From positions 62,001-126,000 of the forward strand of contig NZ_JAKPBU010000007.1 of the NCBI RefSeq assembly GCF_022662495.1: DNA of 64,000 nucleotides, given 5' to 3'. The position numbers and the translations under genes are program-made. Positions 11,094 to 20,431 of the stretch are shown here, piece by piece. This DNA comes from Lysobacter sp. M2-1. Lineage in GTDB: Bacteria; Pseudomonadota; Gammaproteobacteria; Xanthomonadales; Xanthomonadaceae. Under the pieces are notes generated by a model. That model was given only the letters and a program-made list of their open reading frames with translations. It was not told the DNA's origin and did not search any database. The first letter of the stretch is position 1; each line of letters opens with the position of its first letter.

Positions 11094-12233
11094 TTACGGC
11101 GTTTGCGATGCCGGAGCGTTCACCGGGCAACGCGCAATTCCCGAACCCACCGTGCAGTTGACGCAGCATTGCTGCGCGGGGGCCGACGGCACCTGCTTGC
11201 CGGGGTCCGGATCCGGCGTCTGGACCGGGGCCGGCGCGCCGCCGGCCGGGCAGCGCGGAATCCCGGAGCCGACGACGCAATTCACGCAGCACTGCTGGGC
11301 CGACGCACGCGGCAGCACCTGGCTCGGCGGCGGCACATAAGGTGGCGGCAGCGTGGCCAGCTGCGCGGCCGGACGCAGCTTGAGCAGCACCGACCAGTCC
11401 TGGCGGTTGGCATTGCAGCCCGCCGGGATATCGGGCGCGCATGGCAGGTCGCTCATGGTGCGCATCGGCAAGTCGGAGAAATAACCGTTGGGCGCCAGAC
11501 GCAACATGCGCAGGGTGACCGCCTGGGCCACGTTCCCGCCGACCAGGTAGGCCAGGTTGCCGGCGCGCGTCCCCACCACGATGTCGCAATGCATGTTCAG
11601 CCCTTCCCCGTTCGCGGAGCTGAGCAGGGTCGCCAGGTCGCCGAAACCATAGACGCGCGAGGAGACCCGCACGTAGCACAGCAAATCCCCCGGCGCCGGT
11701 TTCGACGCACGCGGATCGCTGATCTGATACGCGCTCTGGGTCGGGTTGCGGTAGGCGTCGCGCACGTAGTTCACATGGCTGGGCGAGCCGTTGAAGCCGG
11801 GCACGCCGGCCCGGCGCATCACCCAGGACACGAACGCCGCCGACCACGGCGTATCGATCACGAACGCCCTGCACGAGGGCGAGGGATAACGCGAGGTATT
11901 CGCATAGGCACATTCGCTGGCGCCGGGGCGACCGTAGGCCTGCGGCAACAGACCGCTGTCGTTCCAGTAGATCGCCACCTGCTGCCAGGCTTCGACGCTG
12001 TTCGCCAGCGCGCTGGCTTCGGCCTCGTAGATGCTCACGCCGTTGACCTTGCCATCGGCATCGATGAACGGCGCGTACCAGTTCTGGTTGGCCTCGCACG
12101 CCCAGGCGGCGATGCGCGTGGCCACGTCTGGCGCGTTCTTCTGGTTGCGCAGCAGCGGGCACGGATCGGCCGCGAACAGCGGGGATGCGAACAGGCACAG
12201 CACAAGCAGCAACAGCAGGCGACGCATCGTCAT
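11094..12233 (-). CDS. Exported DUF2272 protein with duplicated Cys-rich tail
   Basis: Signal peptide at residues 1-21 (MTMRRLLLLLVLCLFASPLFA), so probably periplasmic. The core has the DUF2272-type block TPWSAAFVSWVMRRAG (about 128-143), a following SHVNY (His153) and PGDLLCY...HCDIVVG. This layout resembles CHAP/NlpC-P60 hydrolases, where the first block has Cys rather than Ser131. After a proline-rich linker the last 65 residues hold two copies of QQCCVNCxVGSGIxRCP, each with four Cys. 379 residues from ATG 12233; the ribosome binding site is poor. No catalytic activity is known for the family. It sits 64 bp downstream of moeB and is probably unrelated to it. Confidence 0.75.
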   Translation of the reverse strand: MTMRRLLLLLVLCLFASPLFAADPCPLLRNQKNAPDVATRIAAWACEANQNWYAPFIDADGKVNGVSIYEAEASALANSVEAWQQVAIYWNDSGLLPQAYGRPGASECAYANTSRYPSPSCRAFVIDTPWSAAFVSWVMRRAGVPGFNGSPSHVNYVRDAYRNPTQSAYQISDPRASKPAPGDLLCYVRVSSRVYGFGDLATLLSSANGEGLNMHCDIVVGTRAGNLAYLVGGNVAQAVTLRMLRLAPNGYFSDLPMRTMSDLPCAPDIPAGCNANRQDWSVLLKLRPAAQLATLPPPYVPPPSQVLPRASAQQCCVNCVVGSGIPRCPAGGAPAPVQTPDPDPGKQVPSAPAQQCCVNCTVGSGIARCPVNAPASQTP

Positions 12234-12297
12234 TCCGTGGCGAAGGGCGGCACAGGTTACCCGAAGCGATGCGCCGGCCGTTGACGCGGCGCGCACG

Positions 12298-13440
12298 TCA
12301 CGTTGCCACGGCACCCGCGCAGAACGCGGCATAGTCGATATAGCCAGGAAAGACCACATGCGGCGCGCAGACCGGGCAGTCCGGATCGGGTGCCAGCCGG
12401 GTCTCGCGGAAGCGCATGCTCAGAGCGTCGAAATGCAGCAGGCGTCCGCTCAGCGGTTCGCCGATCCCAAGCAGCAGCTTGATCGCCTCGGTGGCCTGCA
12501 GCAGGCCCACGACCCCAGGCAACACGCCGAGCACGCCGGCCTCGGCGCAGTTCGGCGCGGCCTCGGGCGGCGGCGGCTCGGGGAACAGACAGCGGTAGCA
12601 CGGCGCCTGGCCGCGGTGGCGCCCGGCATCGAAGACGCCCAGCTGCCCTTCGAACCGGTGCACCGCGCCGTACACCAGCGGAATCCCCAGCTTCACGCAG
12701 GCATCGTTGAGCAGGTAGCGCGCCGGGAAGTTGTCGGCACCATCGATCACGACATCGACTCCGGCGAGCAGGTGCTCGACGTTGTCCGCCTGTAATCGTG
12801 CCTGTACGGCTTCGACCCGGGTGCGGGGATTGAGCGCGGCAAGCCGGACCTGCGCCGAGTCCACTTTCGGGACCCCGATGTCGGCATCGACGTGCAGGAT
12901 CTGGCGCTGCAGGTTGCTGCGTTCGACCAGATCGTTGTCCACCAGGCGCAGGTGCCCGACGCCAGCGGCGGCCAGGTAGAACGCCGCGGGCGAGCCCAGT
13001 CCGCCCGCACCGAGCACCAGCACACGCGCCGCTTCGAGCCGGCGTTGGCCTTGAGCACCAATTTGCGGCAACAGCAGATGGCGCGCGTAGCGTTCGTGGA
13101 AATCGTGATCGATATCCGGAGCAGGCGCGCTCACCGGAAGGCCAACCGCGCTCCACTGGTTCATGCCGCCGTGCACCGAGGACACCTGCAGATAACCCAC
13201 GCGCTGCAGCACCTCCGCGGCGAGCAGCGAGCGGCCACCGGCCTGGCAGATGAGCACGATCGGCCGGCTGCGGTCGGGAAAGTGGCGGTCCGGATCGCGC
13301 TCGAGTTCGGCCCGGGGAATGGCCAGGGCACCTTCGGCCATGCCCTGCGCGTGCTCGTGCGCCTCGCGCACGTCCACCAGCGCGGCGCCATGCTCGGCGA
13401 GCTGGCGCGCTTCGCGCGGACTGATCTGCGGGACGCTCAT
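12298..13440 (-). CDS. moeB: Molybdopterin-synthase adenylyltransferase with N-terminal rhodanese domain
   Basis: Activates the C-terminal glycine of MoaD (or ThiS-like) by adenylation so it can be thiocarboxylated. Residues 1-100 form a rhodanese domain with active-site LICQAGGRS (Cys about 65); residues 115-380 form the ThiF/E1-like domain with VLVLGAGGLGSPAAFYLAAAGVG, the DNDLVERSNLQRQ motif and zinc pairs CYRC and CPVC. The rhodanese fusion could donate sulfur directly. 380 residues. moeA lies 15 bp upstream and mobA overlaps moeA, so mobA-moeA-moeB form one cofactor operon. A ThiF role is possible but less likely here. Confidence 0.88.
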   Translation of the reverse strand: MSVPQISPREARQLAEHGAALVDVREAHEHAQGMAEGALAIPRAELERDPDRHFPDRSRPIVLICQAGGRSLLAAEVLQRVGYLQVSSVHGGMNQWSAVGLPVSAPAPDIDHDFHERYARHLLLPQIGAQGQRRLEAARVLVLGAGGLGSPAAFYLAAAGVGHLRLVDNDLVERSNLQRQILHVDADIGVPKVDSAQVRLAALNPRTRVEAVQARLQADNVEHLLAGVDVVIDGADNFPARYLLNDACVKLGIPLVYGAVHRFEGQLGVFDAGRHRGQAPCYRCLFPEPPPPEAAPNCAEAGVLGVLPGVVGLLQATEAIKLLLGIGEPLSGRLLHFDALSMRFRETRLAPDPDCPVCAPHVVFPGYIDYAAFCAGAVAT

Positions 13441-13455
13441 GCGAACACCTCTGGG

Positions 13456-14682
13456 CTAATAGGGCAGCACTTCGACCGCCTCGCCGGCGGCGAACAGGCG
13501 TTCGCCCTCGGGCAATACGATCAGTGCGTCGCTGTCGGCCGCCCCGCGCATGCGGTGCGAGCCGTCGGCAGGGTTGGGTTCCACTTCCAGCAGGCCGTCG
13601 CGGTTCGAACGCAGGCGGCCGCGCAGGAATTCGAGACGCTCGTGACGCTTGTTCCACGGCCCGGAAAGGCGCGCCCACAGCCGCGGACGCGGCTCGGCCC
13701 TGCCCTGCAGACCGTCGATGAGAGTACGCCCCAGCGCGAGCCATGTGGCGAGTACCGACACCGGATTGCCGGGCAGCCCCAGGAACGCGCCCTGACCGAG
13801 CTCGCCGAACAGCAGCGGCATTCCGGGCCGCATCCGCACTTTCCAGAAGTGCACCCGGCCTTCGTGCTGGAGGAGCTCGGGAATATGGTCTTTCTCGCCC
13901 GCAGACACCGCGCCGCAGGTGATGACGAGATCGAAGCTGGACGCGGCATCGCGGAGCATCGCGGCGATCCTGCCGGGGTCGTCGGGAAGCGTCGGCCATG
14001 CCGTGGGTTCCAGACCATCCGCGCGTAGCAGGCCCATCAGCAGCTCGCGGTTGGAGTTGTAGATCTGGCCCGGCGCCAGCGGCAGGCCCGGTTCGACCAG
14101 CTCGTCGCCGGTGGTGAATACGGCCACGGTCGGCCGCTGCGAGACCTGCACGTCGGCGATGCCAAGCGCAGCTGCCAGCGCGATACGCGCCGGTGTGAGC
14201 ACCTGTCCCGCCGCCAGCACGGTATCGCCCGTGCCGACGTCTTCGCCTGCGCGGCGCACGTGCTGTCCGGGCCGCGGCGGCACGGGCACGATCACCTCGC
14301 CGTTTTGCAGGGATGTGTTCTCTTTCATCACCACCGTGTCGCTGCCCGCGGGCATCGGCGCGCCGGTGGTGATCCGGACGCACTCGCCGGCGCCGACCAC
14401 CAGGTCGATCGCAGGACCGGCGAACTGCTCCCCGACCAGGCGCAGCCGTGTCTGCCCTGCCGACAGATCGGCATGCCGCAGTGCGAAGCCATCCATCGCG
14501 CTGTTGTCGAAGGCCGGCAGCGGCAATGCCGCCGCGATGTCCTCGGCCAGGATCCGGCCGTGCGCACGCGCCAGCGCCTGGCGCTCCACCGACAGCCGCC
14601 GAGCCGCAGCGACGTGGCGAACAATCGCCTCGGCCTCATCGAAACCGATACGACTGGGAAATGGCAGGGAGTCGGCGCTCAT
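13456..14682 (-). CDS. moeA: Molybdopterin molybdenumtransferase
   Basis: Inserts molybdate into adenylated molybdopterin. The 408-residue protein contains the MoeA/gephyrin domains: N-terminal linker domain with DNSAMDGFALR, the MoCF-binding domain with FTTGDELVEPG and CGAVSAGEKDH, GLPGNPVSV, and the C-terminal beta domain. ATG at 14682 overlaps the mobA stop as ATGA, showing translational coupling. Confidence 0.95.
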   Translation of the reverse strand: MSADSLPFPSRIGFDEAEAIVRHVAAARRLSVERQALARAHGRILAEDIAAALPLPAFDNSAMDGFALRHADLSAGQTRLRLVGEQFAGPAIDLVVGAGECVRITTGAPMPAGSDTVVMKENTSLQNGEVIVPVPPRPGQHVRRAGEDVGTGDTVLAAGQVLTPARIALAAALGIADVQVSQRPTVAVFTTGDELVEPGLPLAPGQIYNSNRELLMGLLRADGLEPTAWPTLPDDPGRIAAMLRDAASSFDLVITCGAVSAGEKDHIPELLQHEGRVHFWKVRMRPGMPLLFGELGQGAFLGLPGNPVSVLATWLALGRTLIDGLQGRAEPRPRLWARLSGPWNKRHERLEFLRGRLRSNRDGLLEVEPNPADGSHRMRGAADSDALIVLPEGERLFAAGEAVEVLPY

Positions 14683-15251
14683 GGGTGATCGATGCCGGCG
14701 GCGGCGAGATCCGCCGGAGTGTTGAGGTTACCCAAGCGCACGCCCGGCAACCGGACCAGGCGCATCTGCAGCCGGGCCTGCAGGGCCTGCACGGCGTAGT
14801 CGCCCGATGCGATCGCGCTCGCAAGCCCACGGCGCAAGTCGGCGACCCGCCACAGCGCCACGAGCGGCTGCGCGCCATTGTCGTCCTCGGCATACGCGCC
14901 CGTCCCCGCATTACCTGCCGCCAGCAAGCTGGGGAGCAGGCAGTCGTTGATATCGACCAGGTCCACCGGGATCGTCAGCAGCCAGGGGGTCGTGCAGGCG
15001 TGCGCAAGCGCGTCGATTCCACCCATCGGACCGATGTCCTGCTCGCGGTCGGCGATGGCGCGCAGGCCTGCGGCTGCATGGCGCTGCAGGTCACGATTGG
15101 CGCTGACGACGACCTCCACGACCTGCGGCCGGAACCGCTCGCTGAGACGCAGCACCTGCGACAGGCCCTCGCGCTGGAGCCAGGCCTTGTCGACCCCGCC
15201 CAGGCGCGTCGCACGTCCGCCGGCGAGGATGCCGAGAGTGACCTCGGCCAT
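14679..15251 (-). CDS. mobA: Molybdenum cofactor guanylyltransferase
   Basis: Transfers GMP to molybdenum cofactor to make the guanine dinucleotide form used by DMSO-reductase-family enzymes. The 190-residue protein opens with the nucleotidyltransferase signature LGILAGGRATRLGGVDKAWL; DIGPMGGI and PVDLVDIN supply the substrate and metal-binding regions (the family often has PCD where this has PVD). ATG at 15251 is chosen; ATG at 15269 would add six residues, and neither has a clear ribosome binding site. First gene of mobA-moeA-moeB. Confidence 0.88.
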   Translation of the reverse strand: MAEVTLGILAGGRATRLGGVDKAWLQREGLSQVLRLSERFRPQVVEVVVSANRDLQRHAAAGLRAIADREQDIGPMGGIDALAHACTTPWLLTIPVDLVDINDCLLPSLLAAGNAGTGAYAEDDNGAQPLVALWRVADLRRGLASAIASGDYAVQALQARLQMRLVRLPGVRLGNLNTPADLAAAGIDHP

Positions 15252-15284
15252 GATCGGAGCACTTGGCATGATCGGGCATTGTAG

Positions 15285-15305
15285 GTCGGGGCGATGGCCC
15301 CCGAC
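15285..15305. repeat. GC-rich hairpin downstream of der
   Basis: Inverted repeat GTCGGGG / CCCCGAC with a 7-base loop in the 92-bp gap between der and mobA (both minus strand). No T tract follows, so termination would be weak. It resembles short dispersed palindromes of this bacterial group. Confidence 0.35.
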
Positions 15306-15343
15306 GCTCCGGTTCGGGCATCCGCGCACGGCGCGGCCTGCGC

Positions 15344-16744
15344 TCACCCCCGCTTCTTGACGTGCCGCAGCAGACGCTTCTTGCGCGCGACCTGGCGGTC
15401 GGTGAGCACGTTCTTCTTGTCCTTGTACGGGTTGTCGCCTTCCTTGAAGATGAAACGCACCGGCGTGCCGACCAGCTTGAAGCGCTTGCGAAAGAAGTTT
15501 TCCAGATAGCGCTTGTAGCTATCGGACAAGGTACGCAGACGCGTGCCATGGACGATGAAGGTCGGCGGGTTCTCGCCGCCCGGATGGGCGAAGCGCAGCT
15601 TGGGAACATGGCCCCGCACCACGGATGGCGGATTGGCCTCGTAGGCCGCCTCGATGGCCTGCGTGACCTCGCTGGTGCTGAACTTGCGGGTCGCCGAAGC
15701 GTACGCGCGGTGCACCGCGCGAAAGAGCTCGCGCAGCCCCGACCCATGCAGCGCCGAGATCCGGACTGCTTCGGCCCAGTCGACGAATGCGAGCTTGCGC
15801 GAGAGCAGCGCCTCGGCCTGCTGGCGCTCGTAGTCGCTGCGGCCATCCCACTTGTTCACGGCGATCACCAGCGCGCGCCCCGAGTCGAGCACCGCGCCAA
15901 GCACGCTGGCGTCCTGTTCGGTCACGCCCTCGGTGGCGTCGAGCATGATCACCGCGACGTGGCACTGCTCGATCGCCTGCAGCGTCTTGATGATCGAAAA
16001 GGTCTCGACCGCTTCTTCCACCTTCGACTTGCGTCGGATGCCGGCGGTATCGACCAGCCGGTACTTGCGGCCGTCGCGCTCGAGGTCGACCGCGATCGAA
16101 TCCCGGGTGGTTCCGGCGACTTCGGACGCAATCATCCGTTCCTCGCCGAGGATCCGGTTCACCAATGTGGACTTGCCGACGTTCGGGCGGCCGACGAACG
16201 CGATGCGCACCCGTCCGGGATCGTCGTCCAGGAGTTCGGCATCGCCATCTTCGGGCAGGCGTTGGACGGCGTGACCGACCAGTTCATCGATGCCGCGCTT
16301 GTGCGCGGACGACACCGCAAGCACGTCACGGAACCCGAAGCGGGCGAATTCGGCCAGCGCGGCCTGCACATCGATGCCATCGGTCTTGTTGACCGTCAGC
16401 AACACCGGCGTGTCCACCTTGCGCAGCCAGGCCAGGATTTCCTCGTCGAGCGCGCTCGGGCCTTCGCGTCCGTCGACCACGAACAGGATCAGGTCGGCTT
16501 CCTCCGCCGCGGCCCGTGCCTGGCGCGCGGTGGCGCCCGCCAGGCCTTCTTCCTGGCCCGCGATGCCCCCGGTATCGACCAGGACGAACGGGTGCGCTTC
16601 GTCGTAACGGCAGACGCCGTAGTTGCGATCGCGGGTCACCCCGGGCTGGTCGTGGACCAGCGCATCGCGCGTGCGGGTCAGCGCATTGAACAGGGTCGAC
16701 TTACCGACATTGGGACGGCCGACCAGGGCGACGAGAGGCAACAT
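15344..16744 (-). CDS. der: GTPase Der (EngA), ribosome assembly
   Basis: Essential GTPase for maturation of the 50S subunit. 466 residues with two tandem G domains: first GRPNVGKST at 9-17, DTGG, and NKTD; second [14 protein letters not shown] at about 180, DTAGIRR and NKWD; then the KH-like domain. The C-terminal Lys/Arg-rich tail is usual. ATG at 16744. It lies 108 bp downstream of bamB, the conserved bamB-der neighbourhood, but a likely terminator separates them. Confidence 0.97.
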   Translation of the reverse strand: MLPLVALVGRPNVGKSTLFNALTRTRDALVHDQPGVTRDRNYGVCRYDEAHPFVLVDTGGIAGQEEGLAGATARQARAAAEEADLILFVVDGREGPSALDEEILAWLRKVDTPVLLTVNKTDGIDVQAALAEFARFGFRDVLAVSSAHKRGIDELVGHAVQRLPEDGDAELLDDDPGRVRIAFVGRPNVGKSTLVNRILGEERMIASEVAGTTRDSIAVDLERDGRKYRLVDTAGIRRKSKVEEAVETFSIIKTLQAIEQCHVAVIMLDATEGVTEQDASVLGAVLDSGRALVIAVNKWDGRSDYERQQAEALLSRKLAFVDWAEAVRISALHGSGLRELFRAVHRAYASATRKFSTSEVTQAIEAAYEANPPSVVRGHVPKLRFAHPGGENPPTFIVHGTRLRTLSDSYKRYLENFFRKRFKLVGTPVRFIFKEGDNPYKDKKNVLTDRQVARKKRLLRHVKKRG

Positions 16745-16773
16745 CGGATCAGGATAAGCGCCGGAGGGAGGGG

Positions 16774-16810
16774 AAAAACATCGCCCCGGACAGCGCGGCC
16801 GCCCGGGGCG
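16774..16810 (-). terminator. Rho-independent terminator after bamB
   Basis: On the minus strand an 8-bp GC stem (CGCCCCGG at 16782-16789 with CCGGGGCG at 16803-16810, 13-base loop) is followed after 4 bases by five T residues (16774-16778 as A on the plus strand). This would end or attenuate the ndk-to-bamB transcript ahead of der. Confidence 0.6.
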
Positions 16811-16852
16811 TGGAAAGCGATCGGGATTGGCGCCGGGCGACCGGACGCGTTC

Positions 16853-18070
16853 TTACTGGACGCGATAGGCGCTGAGTTCGCCTTCCACGTCCTGAACGAC
16901 CAGCACGCCGTCGGGGGATACCTCCGGGGTGGATCGCAAGGTTTCGCCACCGGCGCGGATGCGCGCGGCGAGCGCGCCGTCCTCGAGCCGGAGCCAGTGC
17001 AGGTACCCGTCGTAATCGCCCACCACGGCATAGTTGCCCTGCACCGTGGCCGAGGTGAGGTTGCGGCGGGCAAGCGCGCCCTGTTGCCACATCCCGCCGC
17101 CGGTTGTCTTGTCCAGGCCCCACACCACGCCATTGCGGTCCGACACGGCCAGTCTGTCGCTGCCGACGCCGACGCGTCCCGGGCCGCCACTGTCGCTCGA
17201 CCAGAGCACCCGGCCGCTGGGGCCCTCGATCGCCACGGTCTTGCCCTTGTAGCTCGTCGCATACAGCACCGCGCCGTCCAGGATCGGACCGCCGTCGACA
17301 TCGGCCATGCGGTCGAGTTCCGTGCGGCCGTCGGGAGCCGCCACCTGCGCGTCCCACAGCGGCCGGCCATCGGCCAGCGACAGGGCGGTCACCGTCCCGT
17401 CGTCGTTGCCGACGAACACGTACCCAGGACCCAGCGTGACACTGGCGATGCCGCGTACGGTGAGGGTGGGTTGCTCGTGGGTCCAGAACCAGCGCTGTTC
17501 GCCGGTTGCGGCGTCGAAAGCGGTCACTCGGCCGTCGTTGCTGTGCACGACCACCATGCCCTGTCCGATTGCGGGCGCCGCGATCACTTCATTGCCCACC
17601 TTGGCCTTCCACTTCTCGGCCCCGCTGGCCGCATCGAGGGCGATCACGTCGCCCTCCAGGCTCCCCACCGCGACCAGCCCATCGCCGGCTCCCGGTCCGC
17701 CCGAAAGCGGCAGCTCGGAAGCGTAGTGCCATGCCACCGCGCCCGACTGCAGATCGAACGCGCGCACGCCGCCTTCCACCGCAGCCGCGTACACCCGGCC
17801 GTCCGCGATCGCGGGCCCCTGGCGCGCTGCGATCCGGCGCTCGCCCTTGCCCGCTTTGGCGGACCACAACCTGCTGACCGAAGCGGTAGCGGTAAACTCG
17901 GTGAGCTCGGCCGGCTCCGAGGCCTTCTTCTTTTCGTCGTCGCCTCCGAACCAGCCCTTGATGGTGCTGCAGCCGGCCGTGGCCATCACCGCGGCGAGAA
18001 GCAGGGCGAAGCGCGGAAAGTGGGACGTACGCGTGCGGTCGGCGCGCCGACCCGATGCGGGGGAAGTCAT
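16853..18070 (-). CDS. bamB: Outer membrane assembly lipoprotein BamB
   Basis: Beta-propeller subunit of the BAM complex, anchored to the inner leaflet of the outer membrane. Signal peptide with lipobox ATAGC at about residues 31-35, followed by repeated PQQ-type blades (for example GRVYAAAVEGGVRAFDLQSGAVAWHY). 405 residues from ATG 18070. The YfgM-like gene ends 5 bp upstream, matching the E. coli yfgM-bamB-der order. The adjoining terminator suggests it ends the operon. Confidence 0.93.
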   Translation of the reverse strand: MTSPASGRRADRTRTSHFPRFALLLAAVMATAGCSTIKGWFGGDDEKKKASEPAELTEFTATASVSRLWSAKAGKGERRIAARQGPAIADGRVYAAAVEGGVRAFDLQSGAVAWHYASELPLSGGPGAGDGLVAVGSLEGDVIALDAASGAEKWKAKVGNEVIAAPAIGQGMVVVHSNDGRVTAFDAATGEQRWFWTHEQPTLTVRGIASVTLGPGYVFVGNDDGTVTALSLADGRPLWDAQVAAPDGRTELDRMADVDGGPILDGAVLYATSYKGKTVAIEGPSGRVLWSSDSGGPGRVGVGSDRLAVSDRNGVVWGLDKTTGGGMWQQGALARRNLTSATVQGNYAVVGDYDGYLHWLRLEDGALAARIRAGGETLRSTPEVSPDGVLVVQDVEGELSAYRVQ

Positions 18071-18075
18071 CAAGC

Positions 18076-18714
18076 TCAGGCCTCGGGTTTTGCGGAGGTG
18101 TCCGCGGCGGAGCCGCCGACTTCGGATAGCTTCAGTTCCAGCAGGCGGCGCTGCGGCGAGGCCTCATCGGTCGTCGAGAGCGCCTTGCGATAGCTGGCCC
18201 GCGCCGCGTCCGGCTTGCCGGCGGCGAATTCGGCGTCGCCACGCGTTTCAAGCGCACCGGCACCGGATGCGTTGGCGAGCAGCGCCAGCGCTTCCTGGGG
18301 TTTGCCCGCGTCGATCAGCAGCCGCGCCAGGCGCTGCTCCAGCACGGGATCGAGGCTGCCACTACCGTTGCGCGCCGCGCGCAGGGTGGCGATGGCCGCA
18401 TCGCGCTGCCCCAGATCGGCCTGGCTCTTGGCCAGCACCATCGCGGCGAGCGTGCCGTAGGCGGTTCCATCAAGTGCAGAAACCTGCGCCTTCGCCTTGG
18501 ATGGATCGCCGCCTTCGAGCGACTTGAGGACGGACTGGTAGCGTTCGCCGGCCTGTGCGCGCTGCTGGTGCTGCTGCTTTTGCCACCACTGCCAGCCACC
18601 GATGGCCGCCAGGCCCAACAGGATCCCGCCGAGAATGCCGCCGCCGTTGCTTCGCAGCCAGCTGCGGACGCGTTCGCCTTGTTCGTGCTCGTCGAGCAGT
18701 TCGTCTATCGCCAT
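18076..18714 (-). CDS. YfgM-like tetratricopeptide membrane protein
   Basis: Single-pass inner-membrane protein with a periplasmic TPR domain; E. coli YfgM associates with SecYEG and PpiD as a periplasmic chaperone. MAIDELLDEHEQGERVRSWLR precedes a transmembrane helix (about 24-43) and TPR-like helices. 212 residues from ATG 18714; an alternative GTG at 18747 would add 11 residues. The position upstream of bamB and der is the same as in E. coli. Confidence 0.87.
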   Translation of the reverse strand: MAIDELLDEHEQGERVRSWLRSNGGGILGGILLGLAAIGGWQWWQKQQHQQRAQAGERYQSVLKSLEGGDPSKAKAQVSALDGTAYGTLAAMVLAKSQADLGQRDAAIATLRAARNGSGSLDPVLEQRLARLLIDAGKPQEALALLANASGAGALETRGDAEFAAGKPDAARASYRKALSTTDEASPQRRLLELKLSEVGGSAADTSAKPEA

Positions 18715-18800
18715 ACGATGCAATTCGGTAGTCGGCGCCGGAGGCACCTGGGGAGGGAGTTCGGAACAAGGGCCCTGACCCGGCGCCGCCGGGTGATGCC

Positions 18801-19601
18801 TTACTCGGCTGGAGGCGCGAGCGAACCGTCGGAGGATACCGCAAACCGCGCGACGCTCGCCCGCAGGTACGGGGCCAGATCCTGAACGTCGCCTTCATGT
18901 AGCACGCGTACAGCGGTCGCATTGCCAAGCTTGACCCGAGTCACCTCGCCCGCCCGATAGCTGCGTTGTTCTCCGGCCTTGAGCAGGCCGGACTCCACCA
19001 CCTGCCCGTCGGCACCGCGGATTTCCACCCAGCTGTCGCCCTGGAACTGCAGCGACAAGGCGGCGGCGGCCGGACGCGTCGGGAGGGGCGTCAGCGAAGC
19101 CCGCAGCATCGGCGCAGCGGGTTTGCGCGGAGCGGATTCATTGCGCGCTGGCCGCGGGTCGGCGGGCGCATCGAGTGGCGTCGCCTCGCGCGCGACCTGC
19201 TCGATCTGTGGCCTAGTCGCGACCCAGATCGGCACCAGCAGCGCCAGAGTGAGCACGATGTACACCGCGCGTCGCGAGGCCTGTTCGGCGACCCGCTGCA
19301 TTCGCGGCGTATAGGTGCGCGGCGTGAGCTCGGTGGCCACCACGGGCGCCAGTTCCGACACCTGCACCACCTGGTCGACCGGGAGCCCCAGCAGCCGCGC
19401 GTAGCTGCGCAGCTGCCCGCGCACGAATACCGGAGCGCCGAGACGGCCCCAGTCTTCCGCCTCGAGCGAGAGGACGACCCGGGCCGGCATCTTCAGCTGT
19501 TGGCCGACATCGGCCACGCTGAGACCGGCCGCTTCGCGCGCGCTGCGCAGGCGCGCACCGATGCCATGCTCGGGGAACTGCGTATCGTTGCCTGAGGTCA
19601 T
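18801..19601 (-). CDS. rodZ: RodZ-like cytoskeletal / cell-shape protein
   Basis: Links MreB to the membrane and supports rod shape in relatives. N-terminal Xre-type helix-turn-helix (about 14-75, GARLRSAREAAGLSVADVGQQL), a transmembrane helix (about 112-129, VYIVLTLALLVPIWVAT), a proline/alanine-rich linker, and a C-terminal DUF4115 domain with SWVEIRGADGQVVESGLLKAG. 266 residues. The start overlaps the pilF stop as ATGA. Confidence 0.88.
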   Translation of the reverse strand: MTSGNDTQFPEHGIGARLRSAREAAGLSVADVGQQLKMPARVVLSLEAEDWGRLGAPVFVRGQLRSYARLLGLPVDQVVQVSELAPVVATELTPRTYTPRMQRVAEQASRRAVYIVLTLALLVPIWVATRPQIEQVAREATPLDAPADPRPARNESAPRKPAAPMLRASLTPLPTRPAAAALSLQFQGDSWVEIRGADGQVVESGLLKAGEQRSYRAGEVTRVKLGNATAVRVLHEGDVQDLAPYLRASVARFAVSSDGSLAPPAE

Positions 19602-20431
19602 TGCTCGCCCGTCTCCCCCGACCGCACCGCCTCTTGCGACGATTGTGCGGTCATTTGCTGCGTATAGCGCGCAGCCGCCTGATTATCGCCCAGTTTCTGC
19701 TCGATTTGCGAAGCCAGCTGCAGAATCTCCTTCGTCGGCGGCGTCGCTGCAAGGCGGCGCTCGCTGAAGGCGCGGGCTTCGAGGTATCGACCCGCGCGAT
19801 ATGCGCTGCGGGCCATCGCGGCCAGCGCGGTGGCGTTGGTCGGATCCTGGCTCAGCGCCATGCGCAGGTCGCGCTCGGCGCGAGCGTCCTGGCCGGCGTC
19901 GAGGGCGCAGGCCCCGGCGTTGGCGCGCGCCGATGCCGGCGACGGATAGGACGGATCGGCGATTGCCCGGTCGAACCACGCCAGCGATTCGGCCGCGCGT
20001 CCGTTGCCGCATAGCCAGGCACCATAGTTGTTGAGCACCCCGCCGCGCGTGGGCGCAAGTTCCGCTGCCTTGGCGTAATAGCCGCCGGCCTGCGCGGGCT
20101 GGCCACGCTCGTCGGCGAGAACCGCCAGGATCGTGTAGGCGTCGGGCGATTTCGGATCGGCCTTGAGCGCAGCCCGGGCTTCGGTTTCGGCTTCCGCCAG
20201 CTGCCCCGCCCGCATCCGCTGTTCGGCCAGCGCCACCCGGTCGCGGGCCGTCTGCCCGCCGCGCCGCGCCTTGCTGTCCGGACGGACGTCATAATCCGGC
20301 GCGACCTGGCGGGAATCCTTGCGCGATATTTCCGGGCGCATGAAGGTGAACTTGCGGCTCATGCTCGCGCAGCCGCCCGTAGCCAGCACGGCAACCAGGG
20401 CAAGGACTGCAGCGCTACGCAGCCGCATCAT
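19598..20431 (-). CDS. pilF: Type IV pilus biogenesis lipoprotein PilF/PilW
   Basis: TPR pilotin lipoprotein needed for secretin (PilQ) assembly in the outer membrane. Signal peptide with lipobox ATGGC at about residues 17-21, then about five TPR units from residue 65 ([25 protein letters not shown]...). 277 residues. ATG at 20431 overlaps the end of rlmN by 17 bp; the order rlmN-pilF-rodZ is conserved in gammaproteobacteria. Confidence 0.9.
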   Translation of the reverse strand: MMRLRSAAVLALVAVLATGGCASMSRKFTFMRPEISRKDSRQVAPDYDVRPDSKARRGGQTARDRVALAEQRMRAGQLAEAETEARAALKADPKSPDAYTILAVLADERGQPAQAGGYYAKAAELAPTRGGVLNNYGAWLCGNGRAAESLAWFDRAIADPSYPSPASARANAGACALDAGQDARAERDLRMALSQDPTNATALAAMARSAYRAGRYLEARAFSERRLAATPPTKEILQLASQIEQKLGDNQAAARYTQQMTAQSSQEAVRSGETGEQ

